A DNA stretch of 19,770 nucleotides from Prosthecobacter debontii (GCA_945883455.1 CAMCXJ010000016.1:1-19770); one strand, 5' to 3'. Positions 6,747 through 16,300 are shown, counted from the stretch's first letter. Program-made: numbers and translations. Notes: generated by a model not told the origin, from the letters alone.

Positions 6747-7483
6747 AATTTTCCCGTCCATATCCGCGCGGTTTCACCATGGTCGAGCTCCTCATCTCCA
6801 TGGCGATCAGCTCGATCATCATGCTCGCGCTCTTCTCCCTCGTCGGCCAATCCACCGAAAGCTACACGCGCACCCAGCGCGCGGTGAACACGGTCTCGCA
6901 GGCCCGCGCCTTCATCCAGTTCTTCGGGCGCGAGCTTTCCACCCGGCTCCCCGGCACGCCTATGCTGCATGAAAAAGCGACTAGCAGCGGCGTCGTCGAG
7001 GCCTCGGAAAAAATCGCCTTCGTCCGCGCCGTATCCTCCGACGAGCAACAAGCCGCCAAACCCGGCGACCTGAACCTCATCTCCTACCGCGTCGCCTTCT
7101 CGCAGGACTCGCCGGGCTTCGAATCGCCCAAGCTCTTCCGCGCCGCCCGCGACCCGGCGCTCACCCAGACTTTCCTCGAAACCGCCGGCACGCCCGCCTT
7201 TCCCGCCGCCGACCCGGTGCTGGACGAACCGATCGTCGCCAACGTCATCGGCTTCACCGCCAAGCCCCGCTTCTACTCCGGCTCGCCGCCGGTTCTCACC
7301 GACTGGACCGCCACCTCGCCCCTGCCACCTTCCGTCATCGAGATGAACATCCGTTTCATCGACGATTCCACCGCCCGGCGTTTCAAGACACGCGCGGAAT
7401 GGGATCGCCTCGCCACCGCGCCGCGCGAGAATGAGAGACAGTTCATCCGCACCTTCACCCGCTCCATCGCCATCGCGAAATGA
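6743..7483 (+). CDS. Verru_Chthon cassette protein C (GspJ-like pseudopilin)
   Basis: A 246-residue protein starting with TTG at 6743, which overlaps the preceding stop by three bases (TTGA). The leader is basic and ends at G10; the mature helix begins FTMVELLISMAISSIIMLAL, with Glu at position 5. After the helix comes ARAFIQFFGRELSTRLPG, much like the R-x-x-x-F-x-R-D region of GspJ proteins. The C-terminal half reads as alternating strands, including PSVIEMNIRFIDD, and ends with FIRTFTRSIAI, a typical GspJ-like final strand. It ends in an ATGA overlap with protein A. I infer a minor pseudopilin of a tip complex. Confidence 0.85.
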   Translation: MKFSRPYPRGFTMVELLISMAISSIIMLALFSLVGQSTESYTRTQRAVNTVSQARAFIQFFGRELSTRLPGTPMLHEKATSSGVVEASEKIAFVRAVSSDEQQAAKPGDLNLISYRVAFSQDSPGFESPKLFRAARDPALTQTFLETAGTPAFPAADPVLDEPIVANVIGFTAKPRFYSGSPPVLTDWTATSPLPPSVIEMNIRFIDDSTARRFKTRAEWDRLATAPRENERQFIRTFTRSIAIAK

Positions 7484-10179
7484 GGTTTTCATCTTCCATC
7501 CATTATCCTCGATCCGCGATCCGCGCGAAGCGCCCCGGCTTCGCCCTGCCGATGACGATCATCGCCATCGCCGGCCTCACCCTGCTTCTCATCGGCCTCC
7601 TCACCGTCATTTCCCTGGAGCGCAAGACCGCCCGCTCCTACTCGGACTCCGCCCGCGCCGATCACGCCGTCGAGTCCGGGCTGGCCGTGGCACTTGCCTC
7701 CTTGACGGAAATCGCGAAGCGCGATGACACCCTGGTATTTCGCATCGAGGATCCCGTGAAGGGCACCGTCCCCGCCACCGACCGACCCCTCGGTTTCCGT
7801 GAACAATTTTTTAACTACGGCGCGATCTTCGAGAACGGTGCGTGGCGCGGCATCCCGCTTTTCAGCGGCCAGAGCGAAACCGCACTCGGCACCGGCCGCA
7901 TCGATACAACGCCACTTATAACTCAGCTTTCCGCCTACGTCGCGGGTGCCAGCCCGATCGGCCGCACCACCGAGCACGACCAAAGCATCCCTCAGGCGAA
8001 ATGGGTCGATGTCACCTCCTCCCAGCCGAACGGATACGACCTGCGCTACGCGTTCTGGATCGAGGATCTCAGCGGAAGGATTGAGGGGAAAAACGCCGGC
8101 ACGCTTGCCCGTGACGAAGGGAAAACCGTTGCCGAGCTGGCCTATGCAACCGTCTTCGATCCTCTCGCCGCAAGCCCCGTGATCCCTCCGAAGCTCGTCG
8201 CCGCACGCCCAAATCTCCGCACGACCGCTTCGCTCCGCTCTGTTCTCACCACAGATCAAACCAAGCGCATCGAGCCAAACATCCATTTCCTGAAAATCAC
8301 CCCGCCCGTCCCCGCAGTGAAAGTCATCCCGCAGGGCTTCGGATACGCGGATGCCGGGAAACCCGCGCCGGATCTCAACACCTTGGTCAAGGACAAGGAC
8401 GTCACGAAGATCGCCAGCCACATCAAGCTCCAGCTTCCGCAATTCGAAAACCGCAAGGGCGGCTTCCCGGCCACCGAGGACTACCTGAAAACCATCGCCG
8501 CATCCATGATCGACTACGCCGACAAGGACAGCGACGCCACCACCGGCACCGGCTACCGCGGCGTGGATTCCTACCCCTTCGTAAACGAACTCTTCGACCG
8601 CTACGAGTGGATCGCCGGCAGCGCCACCTCCATCTCCATCAAGGTGGAAACCTTTATCGAACTGTGGAATCCCACCCAGCAAACCATCTCGGGAAACATC
8701 GAGTTCACCAACGTCAACAAGCACACGATCTCCATCCCGTTGGTCGGCAACAGGCAGTTTTCCGAAGTCACATTTCCGGTGAAAGCCGTCACCATCCCAC
8801 CCAACGGCTTCTCCGTCGTTCCCGTCGGCGAGCGCACCTACACTTTTCCCCAAGGTGCCTTCCCAGCCTCCGAGCTAACTTTCATCGATCCAACCAAAGC
8901 AACGGACTACGTGGCCACGGAAAACACCTACCAGTTGAAATGGAATGGCAAAATCGTAGATACCGCGCGAGGCGGCCTGCAACGTGCCGATGGCAATCTA
9001 AAGCCGGGTCTTGGCAATGTGAAATGGAAGGGCAACGGCTCCCCGGCACACGACTGGAGTATCGGCCAACCGGGCGATCCAAGGTCGTCTTGGTATATCA
9101 ACACCAAGGTCTTCGCGAGCAACTACGATAAAAACAGTAACTGGGGAGGGCGCGCCCTGAAACGCAATATCGGAAAATTCCCGCCATACAGCACGCCCTA
9201 CCGCGAGGTGCGCTTCGACAAGTGGGCGGACGGCGGCTCGCATTCCACGCCGGGCGTCGATTCCGGAACGGACGCGCGGATTCCCACCACTACGCAAATC
9301 ATCGTCAAATCAACCGGAATTCCGCCCGTTCCTCCCAGAATCTTTCCGCCCAACCAGCCAACCCTGGCGCCCGCCTTCATCTCCAACGCCGAAAGCTACT
9401 CCTCCCTCGGCGAGCTCGGTCACATTTTCGATCCCGCGCAATGGTCGAATGTCGAGACCTCAGGGGGAGTCGGCGACCAGCGCGCCGGAGGCGGCTTCAC
9501 CCTCGCGATCGGCCGCCCGGAGTTCGCCGCATTTGACAAGGACGGCCAGCGCGCCGCTCAGTTGCTCGATATCTTCTCTCTGCCTGCGCCCAACCCGGAC
9601 TACACCCGAATCAACATCAACACCGCCCCGCGCGAGGTGCTCCGTTCACTCATCGCCGGGGTGAAGCTCGACGATGACCCGATGGCTCCCAACGTAAAAC
9701 CGAAGCAACTCGCCATGATCGGCGACCTCTTCGCCGATCAGTTGATCGCCCACCGCAACAAAAGTCCGCTGCGCGCCCTTTCGGATCTCAACCAGATCCG
9801 CAAAGACCCCCTCACGCCTCGGGATCACGCGAACTCTGCACATACCCCTTTTTTCGGCAACATCGAGCGCTTCGACAACGCGCCCGTTGTCACGGAACCC
9901 GCCGTGAACGCGGCTCTCCAGGATCCCTGCGTAGTGCAACCCGAGTGGGACGATGCCGGCCGCGAGGAGCTATTCCGCAAGGTCATGAACCTCGTCACCT
10001 TCGGCTCGAAGACTTTCCGTATCGTCGTCGCCGGCGAGGCGCGCGACAAGCAGGGCAAACTCATCGGACGCTCCACCCGCGAGTATCATTACACCATCGA
10101 ACCGGAGCGCGATGCCGCCGGCCTCGTCGTCCCCGGCGGGAAAATCCGCCTCACCAAGCATTATGAAAACTCCCTTTAG
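7480..10179 (+). CDS. Verru_Chthon cassette protein A (large GspK-like protein)
   Basis: An 899-residue protein with leader ending at G20 and a hydrophobic helix FALPMTIIAIAGLTLLLIGL. Mature position 5 is Met, not Glu, as in GspK-type pseudopilins that cap the fibre tip. Landmarks: a WNP motif at 396-398 in a beta-rich region, a GspK-like ININTAPREVL at about 711-721, then an I-A-H-R-x-x-x-P-L-x-A-L-S-D-L stretch from about 756 resembling the GspK helix-hairpin. A final strand set begins with TFRI at 845. These four landmarks recur in order in the larger protein encoded at 13352-17116. The bulk must lie in the periplasm or beyond. ATG at 7480 overlaps the previous stop; the end overlaps the next gene by 17 bases. 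No adenylate-binding or catalytic motif is seen. Confidence 0.82.
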   Translation: MRFSSSIHYPRSAIRAKRPGFALPMTIIAIAGLTLLLIGLLTVISLERKTARSYSDSARADHAVESGLAVALASLTEIAKRDDTLVFRIEDPVKGTVPATDRPLGFREQFFNYGAIFENGAWRGIPLFSGQSETALGTGRIDTTPLITQLSAYVAGASPIGRTTEHDQSIPQAKWVDVTSSQPNGYDLRYAFWIEDLSGRIEGKNAGTLARDEGKTVAELAYATVFDPLAASPVIPPKLVAARPNLRTTASLRSVLTTDQTKRIEPNIHFLKITPPVPAVKVIPQGFGYADAGKPAPDLNTLVKDKDVTKIASHIKLQLPQFENRKGGFPATEDYLKTIAASMIDYADKDSDATTGTGYRGVDSYPFVNELFDRYEWIAGSATSISIKVETFIELWNPTQQTISGNIEFTNVNKHTISIPLVGNRQFSEVTFPVKAVTIPPNGFSVVPVGERTYTFPQGAFPASELTFIDPTKATDYVATENTYQLKWNGKIVDTARGGLQRADGNLKPGLGNVKWKGNGSPAHDWSIGQPGDPRSSWYINTKVFASNYDKNSNWGGRALKRNIGKFPPYSTPYREVRFDKWADGGSHSTPGVDSGTDARIPTTTQIIVKSTGIPPVPPRIFPPNQPTLAPAFISNAESYSSLGELGHIFDPAQWSNVETSGGVGDQRAGGGFTLAIGRPEFAAFDKDGQRAAQLLDIFSLPAPNPDYTRININTAPREVLRSLIAGVKLDDDPMAPNVKPKQLAMIGDLFADQLIAHRNKSPLRALSDLNQIRKDPLTPRDHANSAHTPFFGNIERFDNAPVVTEPAVNAALQDPCVVQPEWDDAGREELFRKVMNLVTFGSKTFRIVVAGEARDKQGKLIGRSTREYHYTIEPERDAAGLVVPGGKIRLTKHYENSL

Positions 10180-10870
10180 CGCCCTGATCGCTGTATTCAG
10201 CCTCATAATCCCGCTTTCCGCGCAGGAAGGCGATGGCTTGGGCTTCCTGAACATCGTCAACCTCATCCCCGGCAAAATTCCCGCCGATGTCACCATCGCG
10301 GGCAAGGAACTCATGCCCGGCGGACTCGTCGCTGGCTCTGCAACCGGTTGGTTCATGGTGCCCGTGGGCGGCAAGCCGATCACCATCGCGCTCGAGCAGC
10401 CTGAAGATACAAAACTACTCATTGAGAAAGCCTCCGGCCAGGTCGAGCTGGTGGATGGCGTCGCGAACGTGATCGCCATTTTCCTCCAGCCCGACAACCG
10501 CAAGAAAAAGGACGGCACCCCGTATCCGCCGAAGATCCGCATCCGTAGTTTCCCGGCCTTCGACGGGAAAGGCTTCGCGCTGACGTTCGTTTCCACCTGC
10601 CCGGATGACACGCGCTTCCAGCTCGGCCCCAACCGGATCGAGACCAAGCCCTTGGATCCTCTCGAAATTCCAAAGTGGTCGGGTGCCCCTTTCGATATCC
10701 TGCGCAATGGCAAGACCATCGGGCACGCGACCGGCAGCTCGGAGGCCGGCTCGTTCTATCTCTTCGTGGGAACCAACCTCGCCGGAGAATACGTCACCGC
10801 GTTCACCAGTGCCGGAACACAGACCGTCCCTCCTTGGATGAAAAAGGACAAAACCGCCGAAAAACCATGA
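10163..10870 (+). CDS. Secreted cassette-associated protein, DUF4397-like N-terminus
   Basis: A 235-residue protein of unknown function. It has a Sec signal peptide, with cleavage likely after the LSA at residues 18-20. Residues 26-75 (FLNIVNLIPG, then GGLVAGSATGW, then PVGGKPITI) recall the small beta-sandwich of DUF4397-type proteins; this is a resemblance by eye only. The remainder is also strand-rich and ends in a basic, proline-containing tail. It begins inside the cassette A gene (17-base overlap) and ends in an ATGA overlap with the next gene, so it belongs to the same transcript. I infer a periplasmic or exported partner of the cassette. An in-frame ATG at 10112 is rejected because it places the signal peptide internally. 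Confidence 0.7.
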   Translation: MKTPFSALIAVFSLIIPLSAQEGDGLGFLNIVNLIPGKIPADVTIAGKELMPGGLVAGSATGWFMVPVGGKPITIALEQPEDTKLLIEKASGQVELVDGVANVIAIFLQPDNRKKKDGTPYPPKIRIRSFPAFDGKGFALTFVSTCPDDTRFQLGPNRIETKPLDPLEIPKWSGAPFDILRNGKTIGHATGSSEAGSFYLFVGTNLAGEYVTAFTSAGTQTVPPWMKKDKTAEKP

Positions 10871-11418
10871 AACACATCCCTCTTTCCCTCGCATTCGCCG
10901 CCTCCGCCATCGCGGGCGATATCAACATCGTCCAGCTCGGCCCGCCGGATGCCGTCGCTCTCGAAATCGCCTGTGCCGGGACAAAGCAGAACGTGGAACT
11001 CCCGCACGGAGGCAGCACAGGTCTGTTCGCCCTGCCCGAAAAGCCCACCGTCATTAGCCCAACGAGCGGTGACAAGATTCCCTCACTGAATATCCCCGCC
11101 ACCGCGAAGACGAACATCGCCGTGCTCTCGCCCGCCGCGAAAGGATATCGCTGGACTCTCATCCCCGGTAAGCGCACCGAGGAAAAATGGACGCTGCGAG
11201 CCATCAACCTTGCCGCCGAGCCCGCGAGACTCACCACCAAGAACGGCCCAATCGAAATCAAGCCGGACGCCACACAGGAGCTCCCAGCGAACGGCATTTC
11301 CGTCCGTTTCGAAGGCAGTGAAAAATTTTCATACGACGGCAGCGAACCCTGCGCCGTCGTCGCCCTCATCTACCGCAAGGACGATGCGTGGCAGGTGCTC
11401 TTCGTTCCGGATCGTTAG
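10867..11418 (+). CDS. Small secreted cassette-associated protein
   Basis: A 183-residue protein of unknown function. The signal peptide is short and probably cut after AIA at residues 14-16. Mature sequence opens INIVQLGPP, reminiscent of the preceding protein's FLNIVNLIP. The second half has W-T-L-R-A-I-N-L at about 108-115 and closes with AVVALIYRKDDAWQVLF. A similar pair, an INL strand and a W-K-L-L strand, is found in the secreted protein encoded at 12596-13333, suggesting a shared fold. It is last in the plus-strand series, and its stop lies four bases from the stop of the convergent gene. An upstream reading back to 10675 is out of frame with the preceding gene and lacks a signal peptide. 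Confidence 0.7.
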   Translation: MKHIPLSLAFAASAIAGDINIVQLGPPDAVALEIACAGTKQNVELPHGGSTGLFALPEKPTVISPTSGDKIPSLNIPATAKTNIAVLSPAAKGYRWTLIPGKRTEEKWTLRAINLAAEPARLTTKNGPIEIKPDATQELPANGISVRFEGSEKFSYDGSEPCAVVALIYRKDDAWQVLFVPDR

Positions 11419-11422
11419 ACCA

Positions 11423-11860
11423 TCACGCGGGATCCTCCGGCTTGGCCGCCATTTTTGCGGGCGGCGCGAAACGCGGATCCAGCGTGCTGCGGATGTGGTC
11501 TTTCTTTTCCGGGCGGAAAAGGAAAATAGCATTGTCTGCGATCCGCACGTAGCCGGTGACCTCCACTCCTCTTCCGAACATCTGCACGGTGAACGGAAGG
11601 CGCTCTTCCCCATTCACCAGCTCGACGGCGCGGAAGCTGGGATACGGCGTCACCACGACCGCCCGTGAAAAAGGCGGCATGGCGGGCGGTTGCAGGCGTG
11701 CGACGATTTGCGTCATCACCACCATCCGGGCGGGGGCGTTGGGTTCGGGGTTGGATACCGCGCCGGTGTTCGGGAGCTGGGTCAGATCGATGATTCGCAT
11801 GGGTTCGGCGGTGACGAGGCCTGTCAGGGCGGCAAGTAATGGCAATACTTTGGTTTTCAT
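11423..11860 (-). CDS. Small secreted protein, last gene of the minus-strand set
   Basis: A 145-residue protein of unknown function with a clear signal peptide (KTKVLPLLAALTGLVTA, cut before E19). The mature part has alternating hydrophobic residues (RAVVVTPYPSFRAVELVNG, then GVEVTGYVRIADNAIFLF) that suggest a small beta domain, followed by a charged, proline-rich tail. It starts in an ATGA overlap with the DUF2306 gene, so it is translated with it. An upstream extension to 11965 would run through the DUF2306 coding region in another frame and is rejected. I infer an envelope protein tied to the same operon as the solitary cassette A protein. Confidence 0.65.
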   Translation of the reverse strand: MKTKVLPLLAALTGLVTAEPMRIIDLTQLPNTGAVSNPEPNAPARMVVMTQIVARLQPPAMPPFSRAVVVTPYPSFRAVELVNGEERLPFTVQMFGRGVEVTGYVRIADNAIFLFRPEKKDHIRSTLDPRFAPPAKMAAKPEDPA

Positions 11861-12525
11861 GGTTCTGTTTGTGTTTGTGGTTTGGTTTGGAAAAAGAATG
11901 CGGCGATGGGCTTGCGATGCAGGATGATCTCGGTGACGGCGACGTTGCCGAGAAGGCTCAGCCACAGCGAAGCCACGTAGTTCGTGTCCGCCTCAAGCCC
12001 GCCGAGGTAGCCGAGCGTGTGATAGATGCGGAAGGTCACGGCGCTCGCCGTGAGCGCGAAGGAGCGGATCATCCAGATCCGGTGGGCGGCCATGTCCCGT
12101 TGCGGCGGCATTACGGCGCGCCAGCCTGCCAGCGTGGTGTAGAAAGCGGCGAACGCGAGCGTGAGGAATCCGAGTTTCCCGAAGAACCCGCCCTTCGCGA
12201 ACAGGGCGAGGTGAAACCCCGTCGGGCAAACAAGGAACAGCACGCTCGCCGCATAGATCTTGCCGGCATTGCGGTGGATGGATGGGAAACGGGCGACAAG
12301 TTTTCCCGACAGCTGCGGCAACGCGGCGAACAGGCAAAGCAGCCCGCCGGCGATGTGGACGTGGAGAGATGTCTTCCAAATGGCGCTCCCGCCGATCTCG
12401 CCCTTCTGCAAGATGAAAATGCCCGGCCCGTCGGGACGGTAGTCCGCGACCGTGTTCGAGAGGATCAGCAGGCACCCCGCGGGATAGAGGAACCACGCCA
12501 GCCACAATGTGCCGCGAAACAACAC
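11857..12525 (-). CDS. DUF2306-type multi-pass membrane protein
   Basis: A 222-residue membrane protein with about six hydrophobic segments. Conserved-looking histidines sit in WKTSLHVHIAGG, IHRNAGKIYA and MAAHRIWMIRSFALT, the pattern of DUF2306 proteins, which resemble heme- or quinone-linked membrane proteins but have no assigned function. GTG at 12523-12525 is the most likely start; the ATG triplet at 12530 is in another frame. It ends in an ATGA overlap with the following secreted protein. Its place after a secreted protein and a cassette A protein may be coincidental co-transcription or a membrane anchor for the set. Confidence 0.72.
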   Translation of the reverse strand: MLFRGTLWLAWFLYPAGCLLILSNTVADYRPDGPGIFILQKGEIGGSAIWKTSLHVHIAGGLLCLFAALPQLSGKLVARFPSIHRNAGKIYAASVLFLVCPTGFHLALFAKGGFFGKLGFLTLAFAAFYTTLAGWRAVMPPQRDMAAHRIWMIRSFALTASAVTFRIYHTLGYLGGLEADTNYVASLWLSLLGNVAVTEIILHRKPIAAFFFQTKPQTQTEP

Positions 12526-12595
12526 GCCATGATGATGGCAGGAGTTGCAAATAGCGGGGTAAAGTCTGTGTAAATTCCGCTCGGGGTGGCGAATG

Positions 12596-13333
12596 TCACG
12601 GCTGCGGCTGCGGCACGGGGAAAAGGATGCCGTGCTTCTTGATTTTCCCGATGCGGGAGCCGTTGTTGAAGACGCATATTTCCCGGCGAGTGGGAGTGAT
12701 CACAACGGTCGTAGCGGTCAGCAGCTTCCATTTTTTCTGCTCGGGATGATAGAAGCGGTAGATGATCGGCATGTTGGCTGGATTGGCCAGATTGGGTGAG
12801 GCGTAGATAGCCGCCTGTTTGACTGGAACGGCTACTGCGGTATCTCCGATTTTAACGCCGATGTTGGTGTCACTCAGGTTGATGAAAAGCCGGTCGCCGC
12901 CTTTGAATTTCGCGAGATCCTGCACCTTGGTACGGAACAGCAGATCACCCTCAGGCTCTGGCAAGGGGTCGAGGATGACCAAGGCCTCGCGGACACTTTC
13001 CGGGATTTTCGCCTCGGCCAGGATGAGATATTTCGTTTTCTTGGGGTCTGCGGGATCAGGCACCACGCGGACGATGCGGAGGATGCCATCGGCGGGGATT
13101 TTCACCGCCTCACTCGCCATGAATTCGGGCAGTTCGAGCTCGGTGACCTGTTCTCCCGCAAGCATTTTGACGGGGTTCTCCAGCCCTTCCGGCTTGGAAA
13201 GGCAGGCAAACCAGGCGGAGCGACCGGCGGCCTCGCGCTTGTCATCGGTGGGCTCGGACTGCGCGGCCAACGGCAGGATTCCCGCGATCAGGAAACAAAC
13301 GTGGCATAGGGCTATTTTCAGTGCGGAAGACAT
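12596..13333 (-). CDS. Secreted cassette-associated protein
   Basis: A 245-residue protein of unknown function. The signal peptide (residues 1-24, ending PLAA) is followed by a polar linker. The body is strand-rich, with LRIVRVVPDPADP, LLFRTKVQDLAKFKG, DRLFINLSDTNIGVKIGD and IIYRFYHPEQKKWKLL. The INL...VKIGD...VP, then Y-R-F-x-x-x-x-x-x-K-K-W-K-L-L order parallels the end of the plus-strand secreted protein at 10867-11418. It lies 18 bases downstream of the solitary cassette A gene, so the two are very likely one operon. No catalytic motif is seen. I infer a periplasmic partner of the A protein. Confidence 0.7.
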   Translation of the reverse strand: MSSALKIALCHVCFLIAGILPLAAQSEPTDDKREAAGRSAWFACLSKPEGLENPVKMLAGEQVTELELPEFMASEAVKIPADGILRIVRVVPDPADPKKTKYLILAEAKIPESVREALVILDPLPEPEGDLLFRTKVQDLAKFKGGDRLFINLSDTNIGVKIGDTAVAVPVKQAAIYASPNLANPANMPIIYRFYHPEQKKWKLLTATTVVITPTRREICVFNNGSRIGKIKKHGILFPVPQPQP

Positions 13334-13351
13334 GGCGGGAAACGGGAGCTA

Positions 13352-16300
13352 TCAGATCTCGGAACCGCTCAACCAGCGGAAACTCTCGATCATGAATTTC
13401 CTGCCGAAACGGCGGTTGAGTGAGGTGAGTGCGTTGTTGTCGGAGAACACCCCGGCGTCGCTCATCAAGCGCGCCGGCTCTTCCGGATCATTGCTCTTGT
13501 CCGTATATTCGGGAATGCGCTGGACGATCGCTTCGCACCATGTCCGGGCGAGGACATTCCCATTCTGATCAACCGCGTCGCCGTAGGCGCGGATGCGGAA
13601 GGTATCGTCGCGCACGGAAAGGGTGTTCGCGATGGGCTTGAGCAGGTCGGACTGGATGACGTATCCCGAAATGCCGGCGTAGCGGGATCCCAACGCGGCC
13701 TCGGGCGTTTCGTAATCGTTTGGTCCGAGATCGGTCGTCTCGATCCTAAAGTCGCGGAGGCTCTTGAAATTATAGTTGATGGAGCCGGGTTCAGGGGTGG
13801 CATCATCGTAATCGATCGCGGATTGCAAGGCGCCCATCGTCCCTAGGTCATCATCGGAAAGGCGGCGGTTGATGAATTCCGAGAAGTTGAGGAAAGGCCC
13901 GCGCTGTTTTACCTGTTTCACGCACTCCTCCGCGAGCTTGCGGAGCTGGGCGTCGTCCAGGAAGCGCACCCCTGACCAAGCCTTCATGCCGTCATCCCGA
14001 TCAACGCCTTCTTCGGGATCGGTCGTCTCTTGGTCGGTGGTCTCGGTATTGAAGCGGGAAAGGGCAATGCGCTTGCCATCGGGAATCGCCACCGGTTTCA
14101 GTGCGCCGTTCTTGTCGCGATAGACGACCTGACGCTCGCGGATACCGGCGAAAAGAGCATGCCACGCATCCACCGAGGTGCTGTTGACGTTGAACATCCC
14201 GTCCACCATAAGGTGCGCGGCTGCTTTCAGATAACCGTCGGAAGCTTCCAGCTCGGCCTTCACTTCGCCCGCAGTCCGCCCGTCAAGGTACGGAATGTAG
14301 CGCGAGTTCGCCAGTTCCTTGCCATCGGCGAGCTTCTGGAGATTTTCAGCAAGGCTCGTGCTGGCGGATGCCCCGGGGCGTGTCTGATCCGCAAGCGAGG
14401 AGACGAAGTAGTCGTCCCAGAGCGCATCGTTGAGCAGCAGCGCGTGATCCCAGTAATCGCAATAGGCTTTATTGTATGTCTCGCTGTAAGCACCGGTATA
14501 ATTGTAAGGGTATGGGAGACCGGTAGTGGGAATAGCTGGGTAATTTATCGGTTCTTTGGCTGTGGAATTGTCGAATTTCCGGTAGACCTCCGTGCGGGCA
14601 ATGATTGGATGGAGGAATGAATTGCCGATTCCGGGACCTGTGACGCCGCTCTGGTAGGCCAGCACCTTCGTTGATCCAAAGCGGTTGGTGTTTCCTGTCG
14701 TGTTGTTTTGGCCAGCATCCCCACTCTTGTATTCCCAGTTTGGATTGATGGTCTTCATATCCGTCCAGCCGGGCTCGATCCGCATGCCCGCGAAACCGGC
14801 GATGCTGGCGATGGGCGCGGTGGGGAGTTCCAGTGCGGGAACGGCATTGACCCTCTCGTGCTGGCTTAGGAATGCACTATTTGAAAAAGGGTCGTGAGGA
14901 ATGATATCGCCAGGGTCCTTGCCGAGCAGCGAGCCGAATCTGAATTCATAGGGACAATCCATCCTCTGTGTGTTCGCGATGGTTGCGTCGTTTTCGTTGA
15001 TATAGAGGCTCTTGCCAAGGGAGAAGGGCGGGGCCTGGATCCAGTTGCGGCAACGCCAGTCCTGCGCCCAGTTGATGGTATCATACCATCCTTCGTCCTT
15101 ACTGCTGAAATTAGACTTGAGAGCCAGTTGGAAGTAGCCGACGTGATAAGGTTGACCGTCGAATATCCAGCCTGACTCCGAACCGAGACGGGTGATGGGA
15201 GCAAAAGCCTGTTCATTGCCTGTATTGAGCCAGTCGACATGGTTATGAAATGATATGGAAGTGGCTGAGAATCCAAGCGGATCCTCCGACCAGCGCATAA
15301 TGGTGCAAAAGGAACCAGGTGTATTGCCGAATCGTGTATTGAATAAAATATTGGGGACGCCAGACTGACCGACGGGACTGAAGTTGATTCCCAATTTAGG
15401 ACTATCTGGAGGACCGGATGACGTCCCAATACTGTATTGCATGCCCCCGACATTCAGTGCGTTGAAACCAGGCTCGAGATATCCTTCGCGGCTAGTGCTA
15501 AAACCAGGGCTTGCTGAGAATACGCGAAACTGGCCGGGTTTAAATATGATGAAAGCTCCGTTGCCGTCAGCAAGACCGCCGGCATTTTGCCCGGAGTTCA
15601 AAAAGTTGCCGTTTCCTGAAATTGAGTTTCTGATCACACGGCCCAACATCGGCTGCACGGTTTTGAAATCGAGGTCCACCCAAAGCCTGTTATTGGGCAG
15701 CCTCAATTCCACGTTGTATGGATTCCAAAACACGTAGGCAGGTGTCGAGAGGCTATGCAATTGGTAGGATGGCGGTGTGCCCGTGCCAGTCTGCAGAGTC
15801 CTCAGACTGAGAATATACGTGGCACTGGTGAGAATCGGAAACCTGATGTAGCTATCCTGATGATCCCATACCGGAACAGTTGTTCCGCTGTTAGGATGCG
15901 GGTAAATGCTGGCGTTGCAATCCGCTACGGGCTTGCCACCCACCCAGACCAACCCCGGACTGCCATCGGCTCCACCATTTCTGCTTGTTGCCATATTACT
16001 TGCCGGCGCCAGCGCATCCGCGTCCTGCCTGTACATCCGGTAGAAATGCCGCATCCGCGTCCATGAGGCGAAATGTCGCCCCGGGAGAACGGGTTTGCCG
16101 GAGATTTCGGAGCTCATCGGGCGGATCGAGGGCTCCCGAACATCACCCGGATCGAATCGGTAGGGATCGGGGAGGTCAGCCTTTTTTCCCTCGAACAGCA
16201 GGCTCAGATCCTTTTTCAAATGTCCGGTTCTCACGCTGGCCAGGACCCCGCGGCTCGAATCGGTCAGGTCGAAGAAATATTTCCGCGCAATTTCCTTATC

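Noticed and set aside
6710..7492. 260-codon minus-strand frame opposite cassette proteins B and C
   Set aside because: It is a GC-bias shadow without any start-site context or recognisable domain.
7489..8853. 454-codon open frame on the minus strand inside the cassette A gene
   Set aside because: It is antisense to a well-supported gene and is Gly/Asp/Val-rich with no motif, as expected from third-position GC bias.
11445..11465. Bidirectional terminator between the convergent cassettes
   Set aside because: GCCGCC and GGCGGC can pair across nine bases, but the T-run lies in the loop rather than after the stem, and the site is inside coding sequence.
11839..12573. 244-codon plus-strand frame opposite the DUF2306 gene
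   Set aside because: It is highly charged with no fold signal; the minus frame gives a clear multi-pass membrane protein.
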